Source: Planctomycetota bacterium
GTDB lineage: Bacteria > Planctomycetota > B15-G4 > SIAN01
Reading direction: 5' to 3'
NCBI GenBank assembly: GCA_009691715.1
Contig: SIAN01000012.1
Location: 37,270 to 101,269 of the forward strand
Length of the DNA stretch: 64,000 nt
Shown here piece by piece: positions 34,543 to 44,922 of the stretch (positions are counted from its first letter, which is position 1; every line of letters starts with the position of its first letter). Below the pieces are notes generated by a model. The model worked only from the letters and a program-made list of their open reading frames with translations, had not been told where the DNA came from and searched no databases. The translations under genes and the position numbers were made by a program.

Positions 34543-34648
34543 GTCCCGCTCCCCGATCGTGCCCGGGCCGCCCTCCACGGCGCCTCGGGCTCTCTCGGGT
34601 CGCTATCGGCCGGATGCCCCGGGGGGCTGAAGGCCCGGGCTCGGGCGA

Positions 34649-35359
34649 TCAACCACCGCGCGGCGCCTTCATCAACATCTCGGTCAGCTTGAAGACTTTT
34701 TCCGCGTCCACCTGGGAGAGGATCGACGCCGCCTCTTCTGCGGTCATCTGGAGCAGGAGAAGGGCGGCCTTCTCCGCCGGCATCGCGCTGATCATCTTTC
34801 CCGCTGCGTTCGACTCCATCCCAGAGACGATCTTCGCCACTTCCTTGAGCGTCTCGGGGTCGTAGTCCGCGGCCGTCGGCACCACCGCCGCGAGCGGCGC
34901 GTCGAGCTTCAGCTTCTTGGCCATCCCGAGCACCTCGCTCCGGCGCGTCTCGATCTCCCGCCCCATCGCCTGGAGCTCCTTCTCGCGCTGGTCGAGAACC
35001 GCCTTGCGGGCGTCGTTGTCCTGCTTCTCGCGCTTGAGCTCGAGCATCAGCTCGCTCGCCTCGGGGATCGAGATCGACTCCGGCAGGTCGAACAGCGTGC
35101 GGCCGGCCGCAACCGACGCCTCGCGCTTCGATTCGTCGGTCCCGCTTGCCAGCTTCGATTGCGCGTGGTCGGCGCTGCCGCCCTTGGGCTCCGGCTCGAG
35201 GCCGGCTTTCGCCAGCTCGGGATCGGCGTGCTCGGCGTCGGCCTTCGCCTTCGCGTCGCTGAACAGGCGGCCTTGCTTCAGGAGCACCGCCATCGCGGAG
35301 ATCCCGAACAGGACGAAGCAGAAGGCCGCCAACCGCAGCATCGGTACCAGTTTCTTCAT
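34649..35359 (-). CDS. MotE-like flagellar protein
   Basis: The 236-residue protein has one N-terminal membrane helix (about 8-27), a linker rich in Ala/Asp/Lys, a charged coiled coil (about 100-150, 'LELKREKQDNDARKAVLDQR') and a C-terminal MgtE-N-like domain: 'EVAKIVSGMESNAAGKMISA', 'MPAEKAALLLLQMTAEEAAS'. This layout is that of MotE/YlxF proteins found between fliJ and fliK or fliL in many phyla. In rhizobia MotE assists the periplasmic MotC. It overlaps fliJ by 4 bp. A stator- or export-linked accessory role is likely. Confidence 0.85.
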   Translation of the reverse strand: MKKLVPMLRLAAFCFVLFGISAMAVLLKQGRLFSDAKAKADAEHADPELAKAGLEPEPKGGSADHAQSKLASGTDESKREASVAAGRTLFDLPESISIPEASELMLELKREKQDNDARKAVLDQREKELQAMGREIETRRSEVLGMAKKLKLDAPLAAVVPTAADYDPETLKEVAKIVSGMESNAAGKMISAMPAEKAALLLLQMTAEEAASILSQVDAEKVFKLTEMLMKAPRGG

Positions 35360-35802
35360 CGCCCGACCTCCGTCAGCGTGGCGCCGGATCGGCGCGACGC
35401 GATCTCATCGAGTTCCTTCTGTTCGGCTTTCAATGCATCGAGACGTTCGCGCTTTTGCCGTCGGTCGAGCAGACGCTCGACCGCGGTCGCACGTTTCCAC
35501 GATTCGCGCAGGGCATCGAGCGTGCGCGACTCGGCCAGCCGCGCGGCCGCGACCTTCTCCTGCGCCCGCTCGATGGCGCGCTCGAGCAGTGCCGCCAGCC
35601 GTTCGCGCCCGAAGTGCGGCAGATCGCCCGCCTCGCGGAGTTGCCGCTCTTCCTGGTCGCGGCGCGTCCGTTCGCCGAGCAGCGCGGCCTCGACCTGCTC
35701 GCAGCGCATGACGAGCTGGCGCGCGCGCGCCAGCGCCAGCTTCTTGTCGCGGGCGTCGTTGTCGACCATCCGCTGCCAGGAGAGGAGTCCGCCCTTCCTC
35801 AT
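35356..35802 (-). CDS. fliJ: Flagellar export protein FliJ
   Basis: A 148-residue, highly charged, all-helical protein with the FliJ pattern of two long antiparallel helices: 'LSWQRMVDNDARDKKLALARARQL' as the first and 'LDRRQKRERLDALKAEQKELDE' near the end. FliJ sits in the centre of the FliI hexamer like a rotor shaft and brings export chaperones to FlhA. Its position directly after fliI, with a 4-bp overlap, is the strongest support. The ends are more variable than the core. Confidence 0.9.
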   Translation of the reverse strand: MRKGGLLSWQRMVDNDARDKKLALARARQLVMRCEQVEAALLGERTRRDQEERQLREAGDLPHFGRERLAALLERAIERAQEKVAAARLAESRTLDALRESWKRATAVERLLDRRQKRERLDALKAEQKELDEIASRRSGATLTEVGR

Positions 35803-37148
35803 GGCGTGCTCCGCCGGTCATCGGCCGGCGCGGCCGGCATCTCCGTCAGCGCCGCCAGCGCCGCCAGCGCCGCGTCGAACGGCGTGCGCTCTTCGGGCGC
35901 CTGGCGCAGCAGCGCGTTCACCTGCGGCAGCTTCTCCAGCACCTTGTCGAGCAGGGGTTCACTGCCGCGCCGGTAGGCCCCGATCTCGATCAGGTCGCGG
36001 TGGTCCTCATAGAGCGCCATCCAGTGGCGGAGCTTCTGCGCGGCGGCGAGGTGGCGCGGCGCGACCACCTGATCCATGAGACGCGACAGGCTCTTCAGCG
36101 GGTCGACCGGCGGGTAGTGACCGCGTTCGGCGAGGCTGCGCGACAGCACGAGGTGCCCGTCGAGCAGACCGCGCAGGCAGTCGGCGACCGGGTCGTTCAG
36201 GTCGTCGCCCTCGACCAGCACGGTGAGCAGCGCCGTGATCGAGCCCTTCGCGCTGGTGCCGAAGCGTTCGACCAGTCGCGGCAGCTCGGAATAGAGCGAC
36301 GGTGGATAGCCGCGCGTTGCCGGCGGTTCACCCGCGGCGAGCCCCGCCTCGCGCAGCGCCATCGCGAAGCGCGTCGCGCTGTCCATCACCAGCAGCACGC
36401 GCTTGCCGTCGTCGCGGAACTGCTCGGCGATGGTGGCCGCGAGGTGCGCCGCCTTCATCCGTTGCAGCGCGGGGCGGTCGCTGGTGGCGGCGATCACGAC
36501 GGCGCGGCGCAGGCCGTGCGCGCCGAGCTGCTTGTCGACGAAGTCGCGCACTTCGCGGTTGCGCTCGCCGATCAGCGCCAGCACGGTCACGTCGGCCTTC
36601 GCTTCGCGCAGGATCTTGCCGAGCAGCGTCGACTTGCCGACGCCGGACCCGGCGAAGATGCCGACGCGCTGCCCTTCACCGAGCGTGTTCAGCAGGTCGA
36701 TCGAGCGCACGCCAGTCTCGAAGCGCTGCGCGATCGCGGGGCGGGTCATGGCGTCGGGGGGCGTCGCGATCAGCGGCCGCATCGCCACGTCGCGCAGCTC
36801 GCCCTTGCCATCCAAGGGACGGCCGAGCCCGTCCAGCACGCGACCGAGCAGCGCGTCGCCGACCGGTGCAGAGAACGGTTCGCCGGTGGAGACGACGACG
36901 GCGCCGTCGGCGATCCCTTCGAGCCGTTCGAGCGGCAGCAACGTGGTGCGATCGCCGTGGAAGCCGACGATCTCGACCGGGACGTCGCCGTGCGCGCCCT
37001 TCACGAAGCAGAGCTCGCCGATCTCGCCGGGCAGCCCTTCGGCTTCGAGCGTCATGCCGACCAGTCGGCGGATGCGCCCTTCGCGGCGCAGTACCGGTGC
37101 CGATGGCACGCGCGATCGGAAGCGGGCGAGCTCGAGGCCGGCCTTCAT
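35799..37148 (-). CDS. fliI: Flagellum-specific ATPase FliI
   Basis: FliI is the F1-beta-like ATPase of the export apparatus. The 449 residues contain the Walker A motif G-S-G-V-G-K-S-T at 167-174, a Walker B strand ending 'VLLVMDSATRFAMALREAGL', and the 'GEPPATRGYPPSLYSELPRLVER' block typical of FliI/YscN. The N-terminal FliH-binding helix is short. It overlaps fliH and fliJ by 4 bp on each side. Confidence 0.97.
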   Translation of the reverse strand: MKAGLELARFRSRVPSAPVLRREGRIRRLVGMTLEAEGLPGEIGELCFVKGAHGDVPVEIVGFHGDRTTLLPLERLEGIADGAVVVSTGEPFSAPVGDALLGRVLDGLGRPLDGKGELRDVAMRPLIATPPDAMTRPAIAQRFETGVRSIDLLNTLGEGQRVGIFAGSGVGKSTLLGKILREAKADVTVLALIGERNREVRDFVDKQLGAHGLRRAVVIAATSDRPALQRMKAAHLAATIAEQFRDDGKRVLLVMDSATRFAMALREAGLAAGEPPATRGYPPSLYSELPRLVERFGTSAKGSITALLTVLVEGDDLNDPVADCLRGLLDGHLVLSRSLAERGHYPPVDPLKSLSRLMDQVVAPRHLAAAQKLRHWMALYEDHRDLIEIGAYRRGSEPLLDKVLEKLPQVNALLRQAPEERTPFDAALAALAALTEMPAAPADDRRSTP

Positions 37149-37735
37149 CGCGCGCCCTCGCCGAGGACCTTGGCGCGCAGCGCGATGAGATCTTGGCCAA
37201 GCGACCAGACCACGCGTGCCGCCTGCAATTCGAGGGCGAGCTGGCCGCGCGGGACGGCCGGATCGCGCACCAGCTCGATCCGTGCGCCCGCGGGCTTGAT
37301 CTGGTCAAGCTGCGGCGCGAGCGCGTCGGCGTCCTCGGGGTTCGCGCGCAGCGTCGCGGGCATCGTTTCGAGGTCGCGGCGGCGCGAATCGAGCAGCGCG
37401 CGCAGCGGCTCATCGAGGGCGAGCTCGCCTCGTTCGCACTTGGCGCGGGTCAACGACTCGGCGGCCGCCAGCGCGAGGAGCACGCACTCACGCTCGATCT
37501 CGCCGAGCGCAGTCTCGACCTGCGCCCGGACGGCCTTGAAGCCAGAGTCGAGCGCACGTGCCAGCGGCACGGTGTCGATGCGGGGCAGCGGCGGCGGCGG
37601 GGGAGCGCGCTCGATCACGCGAACCGGCACGCTGGTCCGGACGGTGGCCGCCCGCGCGCCGGCATGCGCCAGCGCGTGGTGGAAGACCTCGGGGGCGGCG
37701 CCGGCAGTGGTGGTCACTTCACTCGACGATGTCAT
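37145..37735 (-). CDS. fliH: Flagellar assembly protein FliH
   Basis: FliH regulates FliI and anchors it to the C-ring. The 196-residue protein has a loose N-terminus with a Pro run (PPPPPLP, about 44-50), a coiled middle ('FKAVRAQVETALGEIERECVLLAL') and a conserved C-terminal V-ATPase-E-like part: 'EDADALAPQLDQIKPAGARI', 'ELVRDPAVPRGQLALEL'. The GxxxG repeats of some FliH proteins are not seen. The start lies inside the last 17 bp of fliG. Confidence 0.85.
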   Translation of the reverse strand: MTSSSEVTTTAGAAPEVFHHALAHAGARAATVRTSVPVRVIERAPPPPPLPRIDTVPLARALDSGFKAVRAQVETALGEIERECVLLALAAAESLTRAKCERGELALDEPLRALLDSRRRDLETMPATLRANPEDADALAPQLDQIKPAGARIELVRDPAVPRGQLALELQAARVVWSLGQDLIALRAKVLGEGAR

Positions 37736-38720
37736 CGCCGCCCGCCCTCCGCAGTTTCACTTCGCCGCTCTTCATCAGCGTTCGCACCTGGTTCAGCAGC
37801 TGCGTGCGCGCCTGCAGGATCTCGCTCATCGGCAGTGCGCCGAGCAGTTCGCGCTCTTCGAGGATGGTGTCGCGCGAGCGCTTGGAGACGTTGTCGAGGA
37901 TCCCGGCCTCGACCTCCTTGCTGGCGCCCTTGAGCGAGACGGTGAGCACGCGCGTGTCGACGCCGGCGAGGACCTTCTGCATCGACTTCTTGTCGATGCC
38001 GACCAGGTCCTCCATCGTGACGCGCTGGGCGTCGATCTGCTGAAACAGCGCTTCCTCGCCCTGCTGCAGCGCCTCGGTCACCGCGGTCTCGGTGTCCTGC
38101 GACAGGTAGTTCATGATCTGGGCCGCGGCCGCGACGCCGCGTGCGTCGCCGCGCTGCGACGGTTGCACCGGCGCGAGCCGCGTCAGCAGGGCCGAGGCGA
38201 TCTCCTCGACCAGATCGCGACGCGGCGCGCCCGACTTGGCGATGCGCCCCACGACCGACGCGCGCCGCTCGATGGAGAAGCACTCGACGATGCGCGCCGC
38301 CGCGGTCGGTTTCATGTTCGCCAGCACGATGGCGCAGACCTGCTCGTTCTCGTCCTGCAGCACCTCGGCGACCTCGTGCGGCGGCAGCAGTTCGAGTGGC
38401 GCGAGCGGGTTGCCGCGTTCGCGCATCCCTTGCATCTTCCGCAGGTGGTCCTCGGCCTTCTCGCTGCCGAGTGCTTCGCGCAGCAGTTCCTTGAAGTCGT
38501 TGGTCGCCGACGCGCCAGCGGCGATGCGCTTGACGAATTCGCCGAGGGCCGGCTCGGTGTCGGCGGGGGTGAGGCGGCGGTCAGAGAGTTCGACCATCGC
38601 CTCGGTGACGGTCTCGAGCCGATCGGCCGGCATCGCCTGCATCAACTTGGCGGCGACGTCCTTCTCGAGCCCGAGAAGGACGGCCGCGATCTTCTGAACG
38701 CCGCGCAGCTTGACTGCCAT
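37719..38720 (-). CDS. fliG: Flagellar motor switch protein FliG
   Basis: FliG is the rotor protein that contacts the stator. The ATG at 38720 (AGAGGA upstream) gives 333 residues, the normal length. The N-terminal part that binds FliF is present, and the middle EHPQ-type motif is represented by 'LELLPPHEVAEVLQDENEQ'. The C-terminal charged helix reads 'DLVGIDKKSMQKVLAGVDTR', then 'KRSRDTILEERELLGALPMSE', keeping the Lys/Arg and Glu/Asp pattern that faces MotA. It follows fliF after 28 bp. Confidence 0.96.
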   Translation of the reverse strand: MAVKLRGVQKIAAVLLGLEKDVAAKLMQAMPADRLETVTEAMVELSDRRLTPADTEPALGEFVKRIAAGASATNDFKELLREALGSEKAEDHLRKMQGMRERGNPLAPLELLPPHEVAEVLQDENEQVCAIVLANMKPTAAARIVECFSIERRASVVGRIAKSGAPRRDLVEEIASALLTRLAPVQPSQRGDARGVAAAAQIMNYLSQDTETAVTEALQQGEEALFQQIDAQRVTMEDLVGIDKKSMQKVLAGVDTRVLTVSLKGASKEVEAGILDNVSKRSRDTILEERELLGALPMSEILQARTQLLNQVRTLMKSGEVKLRRAGGDDIVE

Positions 38721-38748
38721 CGAGGTTCCTCTTGTCGGGTCGCCGGCC

Positions 38749-40344
38749 TTACGCCGCGACCTCTTCCTTGAGCCACGCGACGAGCACTTCACGCGCCTGG
38801 TCGGGGTAGTGCTGGACGAAACGGGCCAGGCGCGTGCGCACGTCGACGCCGCGCGATTCGCCCAACACCAGCTCCTGCAGCTCGTCGATCGGTTCGTCGC
38901 TTTCGGGATTGCGCGCGGCGCTGCGCGCGGCCGGTGAGCCGGGAATCCCGGCCGGGCCGGCGGAGGCGTTGCTGCCGGCGCTCTTGCCCTTCGGCTTCGC
39001 CTTGCTGCCGCGCAACACCCGCGTGAGCGTCAGCAGCACGATCACCACCGTCAACGCTTCGGCGAGGTTGCCGGCCAGCGGCAGCAGGTTCTCGACCGCG
39101 AACGGGCCGGGCGCCGCCTCTGGTGCTGGCGGCTGCACGAACGGCGCGGTCATCATCTTGAACGTGTCCCTGCGCGCGGTCGGTTCCTTGTTGTTCGGGT
39201 CGTTGACGAAGCCGATCGCCTCCTTGACGATCGACTCGATCTTCTCCGCCGTCACTTCAGACGGCTTGCCGTCGGCGGACGGCGCGAACAGCGACTGATC
39301 GACGATCAGGCTGACCGACATGCGCTTCACTGCGCCGGCCGCGACGATCTCGAGCGCACGCTCGACGCCTTCGCGATACTCGTCCTGCTGCTCGGTGATG
39401 ACGCCGTCGCCCCTGCCGTTGGCATTCGTCGCCGTCTTGCTGCCGCTGCCGCCTTCGCGGGTCGTCGACGACTTGATCGGCACCCGGTTGCCGTCCTTGA
39501 CCGTTTCGGTGGCCTTCTCCGTGTACTTCGTGTCGAGCTCGACGCTCACGCGGACGGTCGCCTTGCCGGGACCAAATGCGATGTTCAGCTGCGACTCGGC
39601 TGCCTCTTCGAGCTCGCGGTTGTGCGCCTGTGCGCTCTGCAGCGCCGCCAGCGACAACATCGAGTTCGAGCCATCGGAGCGCGGGAAGAGCAGGTTGGCG
39701 CGGGAATCGGTGATCGTCACGTCCTCGGGCTGCAGTCCGTGGCCGACGCCGGTCGCCAACATGTGCGCGATGGCGGCCACCTGCGTGTCGCCGAGCAGCG
39801 CGCCGGTCCGCTGCCACAGGATCACCGAGGCCGTCGTCCGCGCCTTGTCCTTGCTGTAGACGCTCTGGCCGCTCAGGTAGATGAGAACGCGCGCCTTCTG
39901 GATCGCGGGGAACTCCGAGATCGCGTTCTCGAACTCGCCTTGCAGTGCGCGCGTGCTCTGGACGTTGAAGAGCTGGTCGGTCACGCCGAGCTGGTTGCCG
40001 TCGAAGAGCGTGTAGCCCTGCGCGCCGATCTGCGGCAGGCCGGCGGAGGCGAGCTTCATCCTCGCTTCGTTCACCTGCTCGTCAGGCACCTCCACCAACG
40101 AGCCGTCGCGCGAGAGCTGGTAGGGGATGCCGAGTTCGGTCAGCTTGCCGACGATGTCGTTCGCGTCATTGGGATCGAGGTTGCCGTAGAGGTGCGCATA
40201 GCTCTGCCGGCCGCCGAGCAGGCTGGCGAGCGCCGCGACGACGATGGCGACCGACGCCAGCGCGAGCACGCCCACGCGCTGTCCGCGCGAAAGCTTCGCG
40301 TAGACATCGCGGGGACGAGTGAGGAGTTCCTGCCAGAAGTTCAT
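38749..40344 (-). CDS. fliF: MS-ring protein FliF
   Basis: FliF forms the membrane MS ring on which the flagellum is built. The 531 residues include a first helix at about 24-45 ('VGVLALASVAIVVAALASLL'), the YscJ-like ring domains ('LYGNLDPNDANDIVGKLTEL', 'LASAGLPQIGAQGYTLFDGN') and the FliF C-domain with a Ser/Thr-Gly loop near 280-300. A second helix lies near 425-445. The final cytoplasmic tail ('EPIDELQELVLGESRGVDVR') binds FliG. Order fliE-fliF-fliG is standard. Confidence 0.97.
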   Translation of the reverse strand: MNFWQELLTRPRDVYAKLSRGQRVGVLALASVAIVVAALASLLGGRQSYAHLYGNLDPNDANDIVGKLTELGIPYQLSRDGSLVEVPDEQVNEARMKLASAGLPQIGAQGYTLFDGNQLGVTDQLFNVQSTRALQGEFENAISEFPAIQKARVLIYLSGQSVYSKDKARTTASVILWQRTGALLGDTQVAAIAHMLATGVGHGLQPEDVTITDSRANLLFPRSDGSNSMLSLAALQSAQAHNRELEEAAESQLNIAFGPGKATVRVSVELDTKYTEKATETVKDGNRVPIKSSTTREGGSGSKTATNANGRGDGVITEQQDEYREGVERALEIVAAGAVKRMSVSLIVDQSLFAPSADGKPSEVTAEKIESIVKEAIGFVNDPNNKEPTARRDTFKMMTAPFVQPPAPEAAPGPFAVENLLPLAGNLAEALTVVIVLLTLTRVLRGSKAKPKGKSAGSNASAGPAGIPGSPAARSAARNPESDEPIDELQELVLGESRGVDVRTRLARFVQHYPDQAREVLVAWLKEEVAA

Positions 40345-40358
40345 GGGTCAGCGTCCTG

Positions 40359-40652
40359 TCAGACCTGGAGCCGCGACAGTTCCTGCCACGCGTCGGTCAG
40401 CTTGTTGCGCACTTCGAGCAGGAATTTGAAGGTGACGTCGGCCTTCGCCATCTGCGTCATCACGTCGTGGAGATCGCCCTTGCCTTCGAGCGCGTAGTTC
40501 TCGAACGCCTTCTCCGCGCCGCGCTGCTGGTTGCTGGCGTCGGTGAGGAGATCGGAGAACTCCTGCACCGGAGAGGCGGAGTTCGCCTTGCCCTTCGCGC
40601 CCTGCTGCGCCTGTTCGAGCAACGAGCGGACGTGGTTGACGTCGATGCTCAT
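40359..40652 (-). CDS. fliE: Rod adaptor protein FliE
   Basis: FliE joins the MS ring to the rod. The 97-residue protein shows the FliE core: 'EFSDLLTDASNQQRGAEKAFENYA' and 'DLHDVMTQMAKADVTFKFLLEVRNKLTDAWQEL', closely following the family ending 'A..S...a..vRnK.v.AYqEim'. The length is typical. It overlaps flgC by 4 bp and precedes fliF by 14 bp. Confidence 0.96.
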   Translation of the reverse strand: MSIDVNHVRSLLEQAQQGAKGKANSASPVQEFSDLLTDASNQQRGAEKAFENYALEGKGDLHDVMTQMAKADVTFKFLLEVRNKLTDAWQELSRLQV

Positions 40653-41086
40653 CGCGTCATCTCGAGCGTGCGCGCCAGCATCTGCTTCCAGGCGCGCAGC
40701 GCGGACAGGTTCGCCTCGTAGGTGCGCGAGGCGTCGACCATGTCGACCATCTCCTCGATCACGTTCACGTTCGGCTTGAGGACGATGCCGTTCTCGTCGG
40801 CGTCGCGATGGCCGGGATTCGACGTGCCCTCGAGCTGGCCTGGCACCGTGTCGATCTCGACGCGAACGGCGCCTACCGGCAGTCCACCGCTCCGACCGCT
40901 TTTCACCTCGTCCGCCAGGACGCTGCGGAAGTTGACGCGCTGCCGGCGGTAGGGCTCGCCGTTCGCGCCGCGCTTGGTGACCTCGGCGTTGGCGATGTTC
41001 TGGCTGATCACGGCGAGACGCGTGCGCTGCGCCGCCAGCGCAGACGCCGAGATGTCGAAGACCTTGAGCGAGATCGATTCGGACAT
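40649..41086 (-). CDS. flgC: Proximal rod protein FlgC
   Basis: A 145-residue rod protein. GGAGGACTT before the ATG at 41086 fixes the start; a start 6 codons earlier lacks support. Motifs: 'FDISASALAAQRTRLAVISQ', 'NIANAEVTKRGANGEPYRR', and the C-terminal 'PNVNVIEEMVDMVDASRTYEANLSAL'. All fit FlgC. It follows flgB by 14 bp and overlaps fliE by 4 bp. Confidence 0.96.
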   Translation of the reverse strand: MSESISLKVFDISASALAAQRTRLAVISQNIANAEVTKRGANGEPYRRQRVNFRSVLADEVKSGRSGGLPVGAVRVEIDTVPGQLEGTSNPGHRDADENGIVLKPNVNVIEEMVDMVDASRTYEANLSALRAWKQMLARTLEMTR

Positions 41087-41100
41087 GCCAAGTCCTCCCG

Positions 41101-41468
41101 TCACGCCTGGCCGCGGATCGCGGATCGCAGCGTGTTCAGCTTCGAGTTCACCACCTGGGTCGCGAGCTGGTGCAGCAACGCGTTCTTGTCGATCTGCACC
41201 TGTTCGAGCTCGAAATTGACCGAATTGCCGTTCTTGCCCGGGACCGCCGTGGCATCGACCGTGGCCTCCGGCTCGGCGCGCGCGATGGCGCCGGCATGGC
41301 CGCGATCACGCTCCGCTCGCACGGCCTTCAGCAGCGTCTCGAAGTCGACGTCCACGCGTCGGTAGCCGGGTTCGGTGGCGTGCGCGATGTTGGTGGTCAA
41401 GGCGCGGGCCCGGGCGCTGGTGAAGTCGAGCAGGCGGTTGGCCAGCTCGAAGCTCTTGTCGAAGTCGC

Positions 41469-41472
<4 letters not shown>
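41101..41472 (-). CDS. flgB: Proximal rod protein FlgB
   Basis: A 123-residue rod protein: 'ANRLLDFTSARARALTTNIA', 'HATEPGYRRVDVDFETLL', and near the end 'LEQVQIDKNALLHQLATQVVNSKLNTLRSAI', the usual FlgB layout. It is the first structural gene after the two-component pair, overlapping the response regulator gene by 4 bp, so the basal-body genes are under the same transcript as their regulator. Confidence 0.95.
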
Positions 41473-42898
<1,426 letters not shown>

Positions 42899-42902
<4 letters not shown>

Positions 42903-44110
42903 GCTTCGATCTCGCGGTGGGTGGACGAGGCGATGGGGAGACGAACGGTGAAGCGCGAGCCGCCGCCGTCGCGGTCGGCGACGGAGACGCTGCCGTGGTG
43001 CAGTTCGACGATGCGGTGGACGAGGAACAGGCCGAGTCCGGTGCCGTCGGCGCGACCGGTCACGAAGGGCCGGAACAGCCGTCCGCGCAGCTCGGGCGCG
43101 ATGCCGGGTCCGTCGTCCTCGACGATCAGCACGACTTCGCCCCGCCCGGCTTTCGCGAGCACAGTCACGCGGCCGTTCGCACCGGCGGCGAGGCGGGCGT
43201 TGTCGACCAAATTGGTCAGCACGCGCTCGATCAGCGCGAGATCGCAGGCGACGCCGAGGTCGGGCGGCTCGGCTGTGCGCACCTCGACGACCGCGAGTCC
43301 CGAGGCGCAGTCCGCGAACGCGGCACGCAGCTCGGCCAGGAGCGGCGCGATGCGGGAACGCTGCGGCCGGAACCGATCCGGTCGCGCGAAGCAAAGCAGG
43401 TTGGTGATGATCGAGTTGGCCTTGCGCACGGCGAGGCTGATGCGGCGCGCATGGTTCGCGCAGTCCGCGTTGCCATCGGGAAGCTCGGCCAGCAGCAGGT
43501 GGGAGAAGCCCTCGATCGCGGTGAGCGGGTTGCGGATCTCGTGGGCGATGCCGGCCGCCATCTCGCCGACCGCGGTCAGGGTCTCGCGCCGGCGGAGTTC
43601 GTCGCGCAGCGCTTCGAGCTCGGTCTCGTCGCGGATCACCTCGACCTCGCCAAGAGCGGTCCCGTCGGCGTCCTCCACCGGCGAGCGCGCCGAACGGACC
43701 GTGCGCGACTCGCCGCGCACGGTGAGCGGTCGGCAAGGCAGGGCGAGCGGCAGCGGTCCGGCCGCGTCGCAGAGCGCGCGACCCTGCTCGTCGAAAAGTG
43801 TCGCCTTCGCTCGACCGCAGAGCAACGCGGCATCGACGCCGCACCAGTCGGCGAACGCGCGATTGGCCAGCGTGATGCGCCCCTCGCGATCGGTCACGAC
43901 GACCGCGCCCTCGAGGCTCGACAGCACGGCGTCGAGCTCGGCGACCTTCGCTGCCAGCCGGCGATTGGTGTCGGCCAGCGCCAGGTCGATCCGCGCCGCC
44001 TGCGCGCGCAGCCGGTCGTACGCGATCTCGAGATCGCGGGAGATGCGCGTGAACGCGTCGAAGCTGCGTTGCAGCTCCTGCGGATCGCGGGCGGCGACCG
44101 CGCCGTTCAT
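42899..44110 (-). CDS. Soluble PAS sensor histidine kinase (FlrB/FleS-like)
   Basis: A 403-residue kinase with no membrane helix, so the signal is cytoplasmic. An N-terminal coiled coil (about 10-60) leads to a PAS domain (about 60-165, 'VVVTDREGRITLANRAFADW'). The phospho-acceptor is His190 in 'MAAGIAHEIRNPLTAIEGFS'. The ATPase domain has the N box 'RVLTNLVDNARLAAG', 'IVEDDGPGI' and 'GTGLGLFLVHRIVELH'. This layout is that of FlrB/FleS, which activate the paired sigma-54 activator when basal-body assembly reaches a checkpoint. The 4-bp overlap with the regulator gene supports a pair. Confidence 0.92.
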
Positions 44111-44922
44111 CGTTTCGCCCCGTCCGCCGCCGCACTGGCCTTCTGCAGCGCGGAGAGCGTGCGGGCGACCTCGAGCGAGAACGCGGCCTGCTCGGCCCAG
44201 CTCGACTCCTTGTGATCCGTGATGAGCTTGGCCCAGATATCGATCGCGTCGTCGACGCGGCCGACCCGCAGCAGCGAGTCGGCGCGCTGGTGTTCCATCT
44301 CCGGCGTGCGCACGCTGTCGGCGGGTGCGCGCTCCCAGGAGTCGACGGATTCCTGCCAGCGGCCCGCGCGATAGAGCGCGGCCGCTGCCAGCAACGGATT
44401 GATGGTGTTGCGCGGCGCGGTCACGTCGACGCCGTTGACGGTGGCGGGGCCCGGCGCGCCGTTCGGCTGCAGCGGGGACCCGAGCGGCCCGACGTCGAGC
44501 GGGCTCTTCAAGCCGAGCCCCTGCCGGCGGCGGTCGGCGGTCGCGCGCAGTTCCACCTCGAAGTCGAGCAGCAGCACCAGCAGCGGCGAGCTCTCCTTCG
44601 GCGGTCCCGCCTCCATGCGCGCGCGCTGGTTGGCGAGCTGCTCGAGCTCCGCGGCGAAGCCGGGGAGCAGTCGATCACGGACGGCGCTCGGCTCGACGCC
44701 GAGCCGAAGCGCTCCGCGGACGTCGAAGTTGTGCAGGATCTCCTCGCGCGTCGTCGCGCCGAGCGCGAGCTCCTCGAGCGGCACGAGCTCGCCGCCACGG
44801 ACGCGATGCTGCAGCTCGAGCAGCTTCGCGATCAGTTGTTCGGTGGCGCTGATCTCGGCGGCTTCGTCCTTGGCCGGCGCCGCATTCAGCAGCGCGGCGA
44901 GGAACCACATCTCAGTGCCCAT
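44107..44922 (-). CDS. Secreted helical/TPR-like protein of the flagellar operon
   Basis: Not assigned to a known family. The ATG at 44922 has AAGGAG 6 bp upstream; alternatives are 44928 and 44910. The 271 residues begin with a short hydrophobic segment ('MWFLAALLNAAPA') that may be a signal peptide. A helical region (about 20-110) is followed by a Gly/Pro-rich linker (130-160). The last 100 residues form TPR-like helix pairs: 'LLAAAALYRAGRWQESVDSW' and 'RADSLLRVGRVDDAIDIWAKL'. It overlaps the kinase gene by 4 bp and the previous TPR gene by 11 bp. A periplasmic scaffold role in the motor is possible. Confidence 0.65.
   Translation of the reverse strand: MGTEMWFLAALLNAAPAKDEAAEISATEQLIAKLLELQHRVRGGELVPLEELALGATTREEILHNFDVRGALRLGVEPSAVRDRLLPGFAAELEQLANQRARMEAGPPKESSPLLVLLLDFEVELRATADRRRQGLGLKSPLDVGPLGSPLQPNGAPGPATVNGVDVTAPRNTINPLLAAAALYRAGRWQESVDSWERAPADSVRTPEMEHQRADSLLRVGRVDDAIDIWAKLITDHKESSWAEQAAFSLEVARTLSALQKASAAADGAKR

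Noticed and set aside
36000..38771. A 923-codon plus-strand frame opposite fliI, fliH and fliG
   Set aside because: The three minus-strand genes have conserved motifs and tight overlaps; the plus frame has none.
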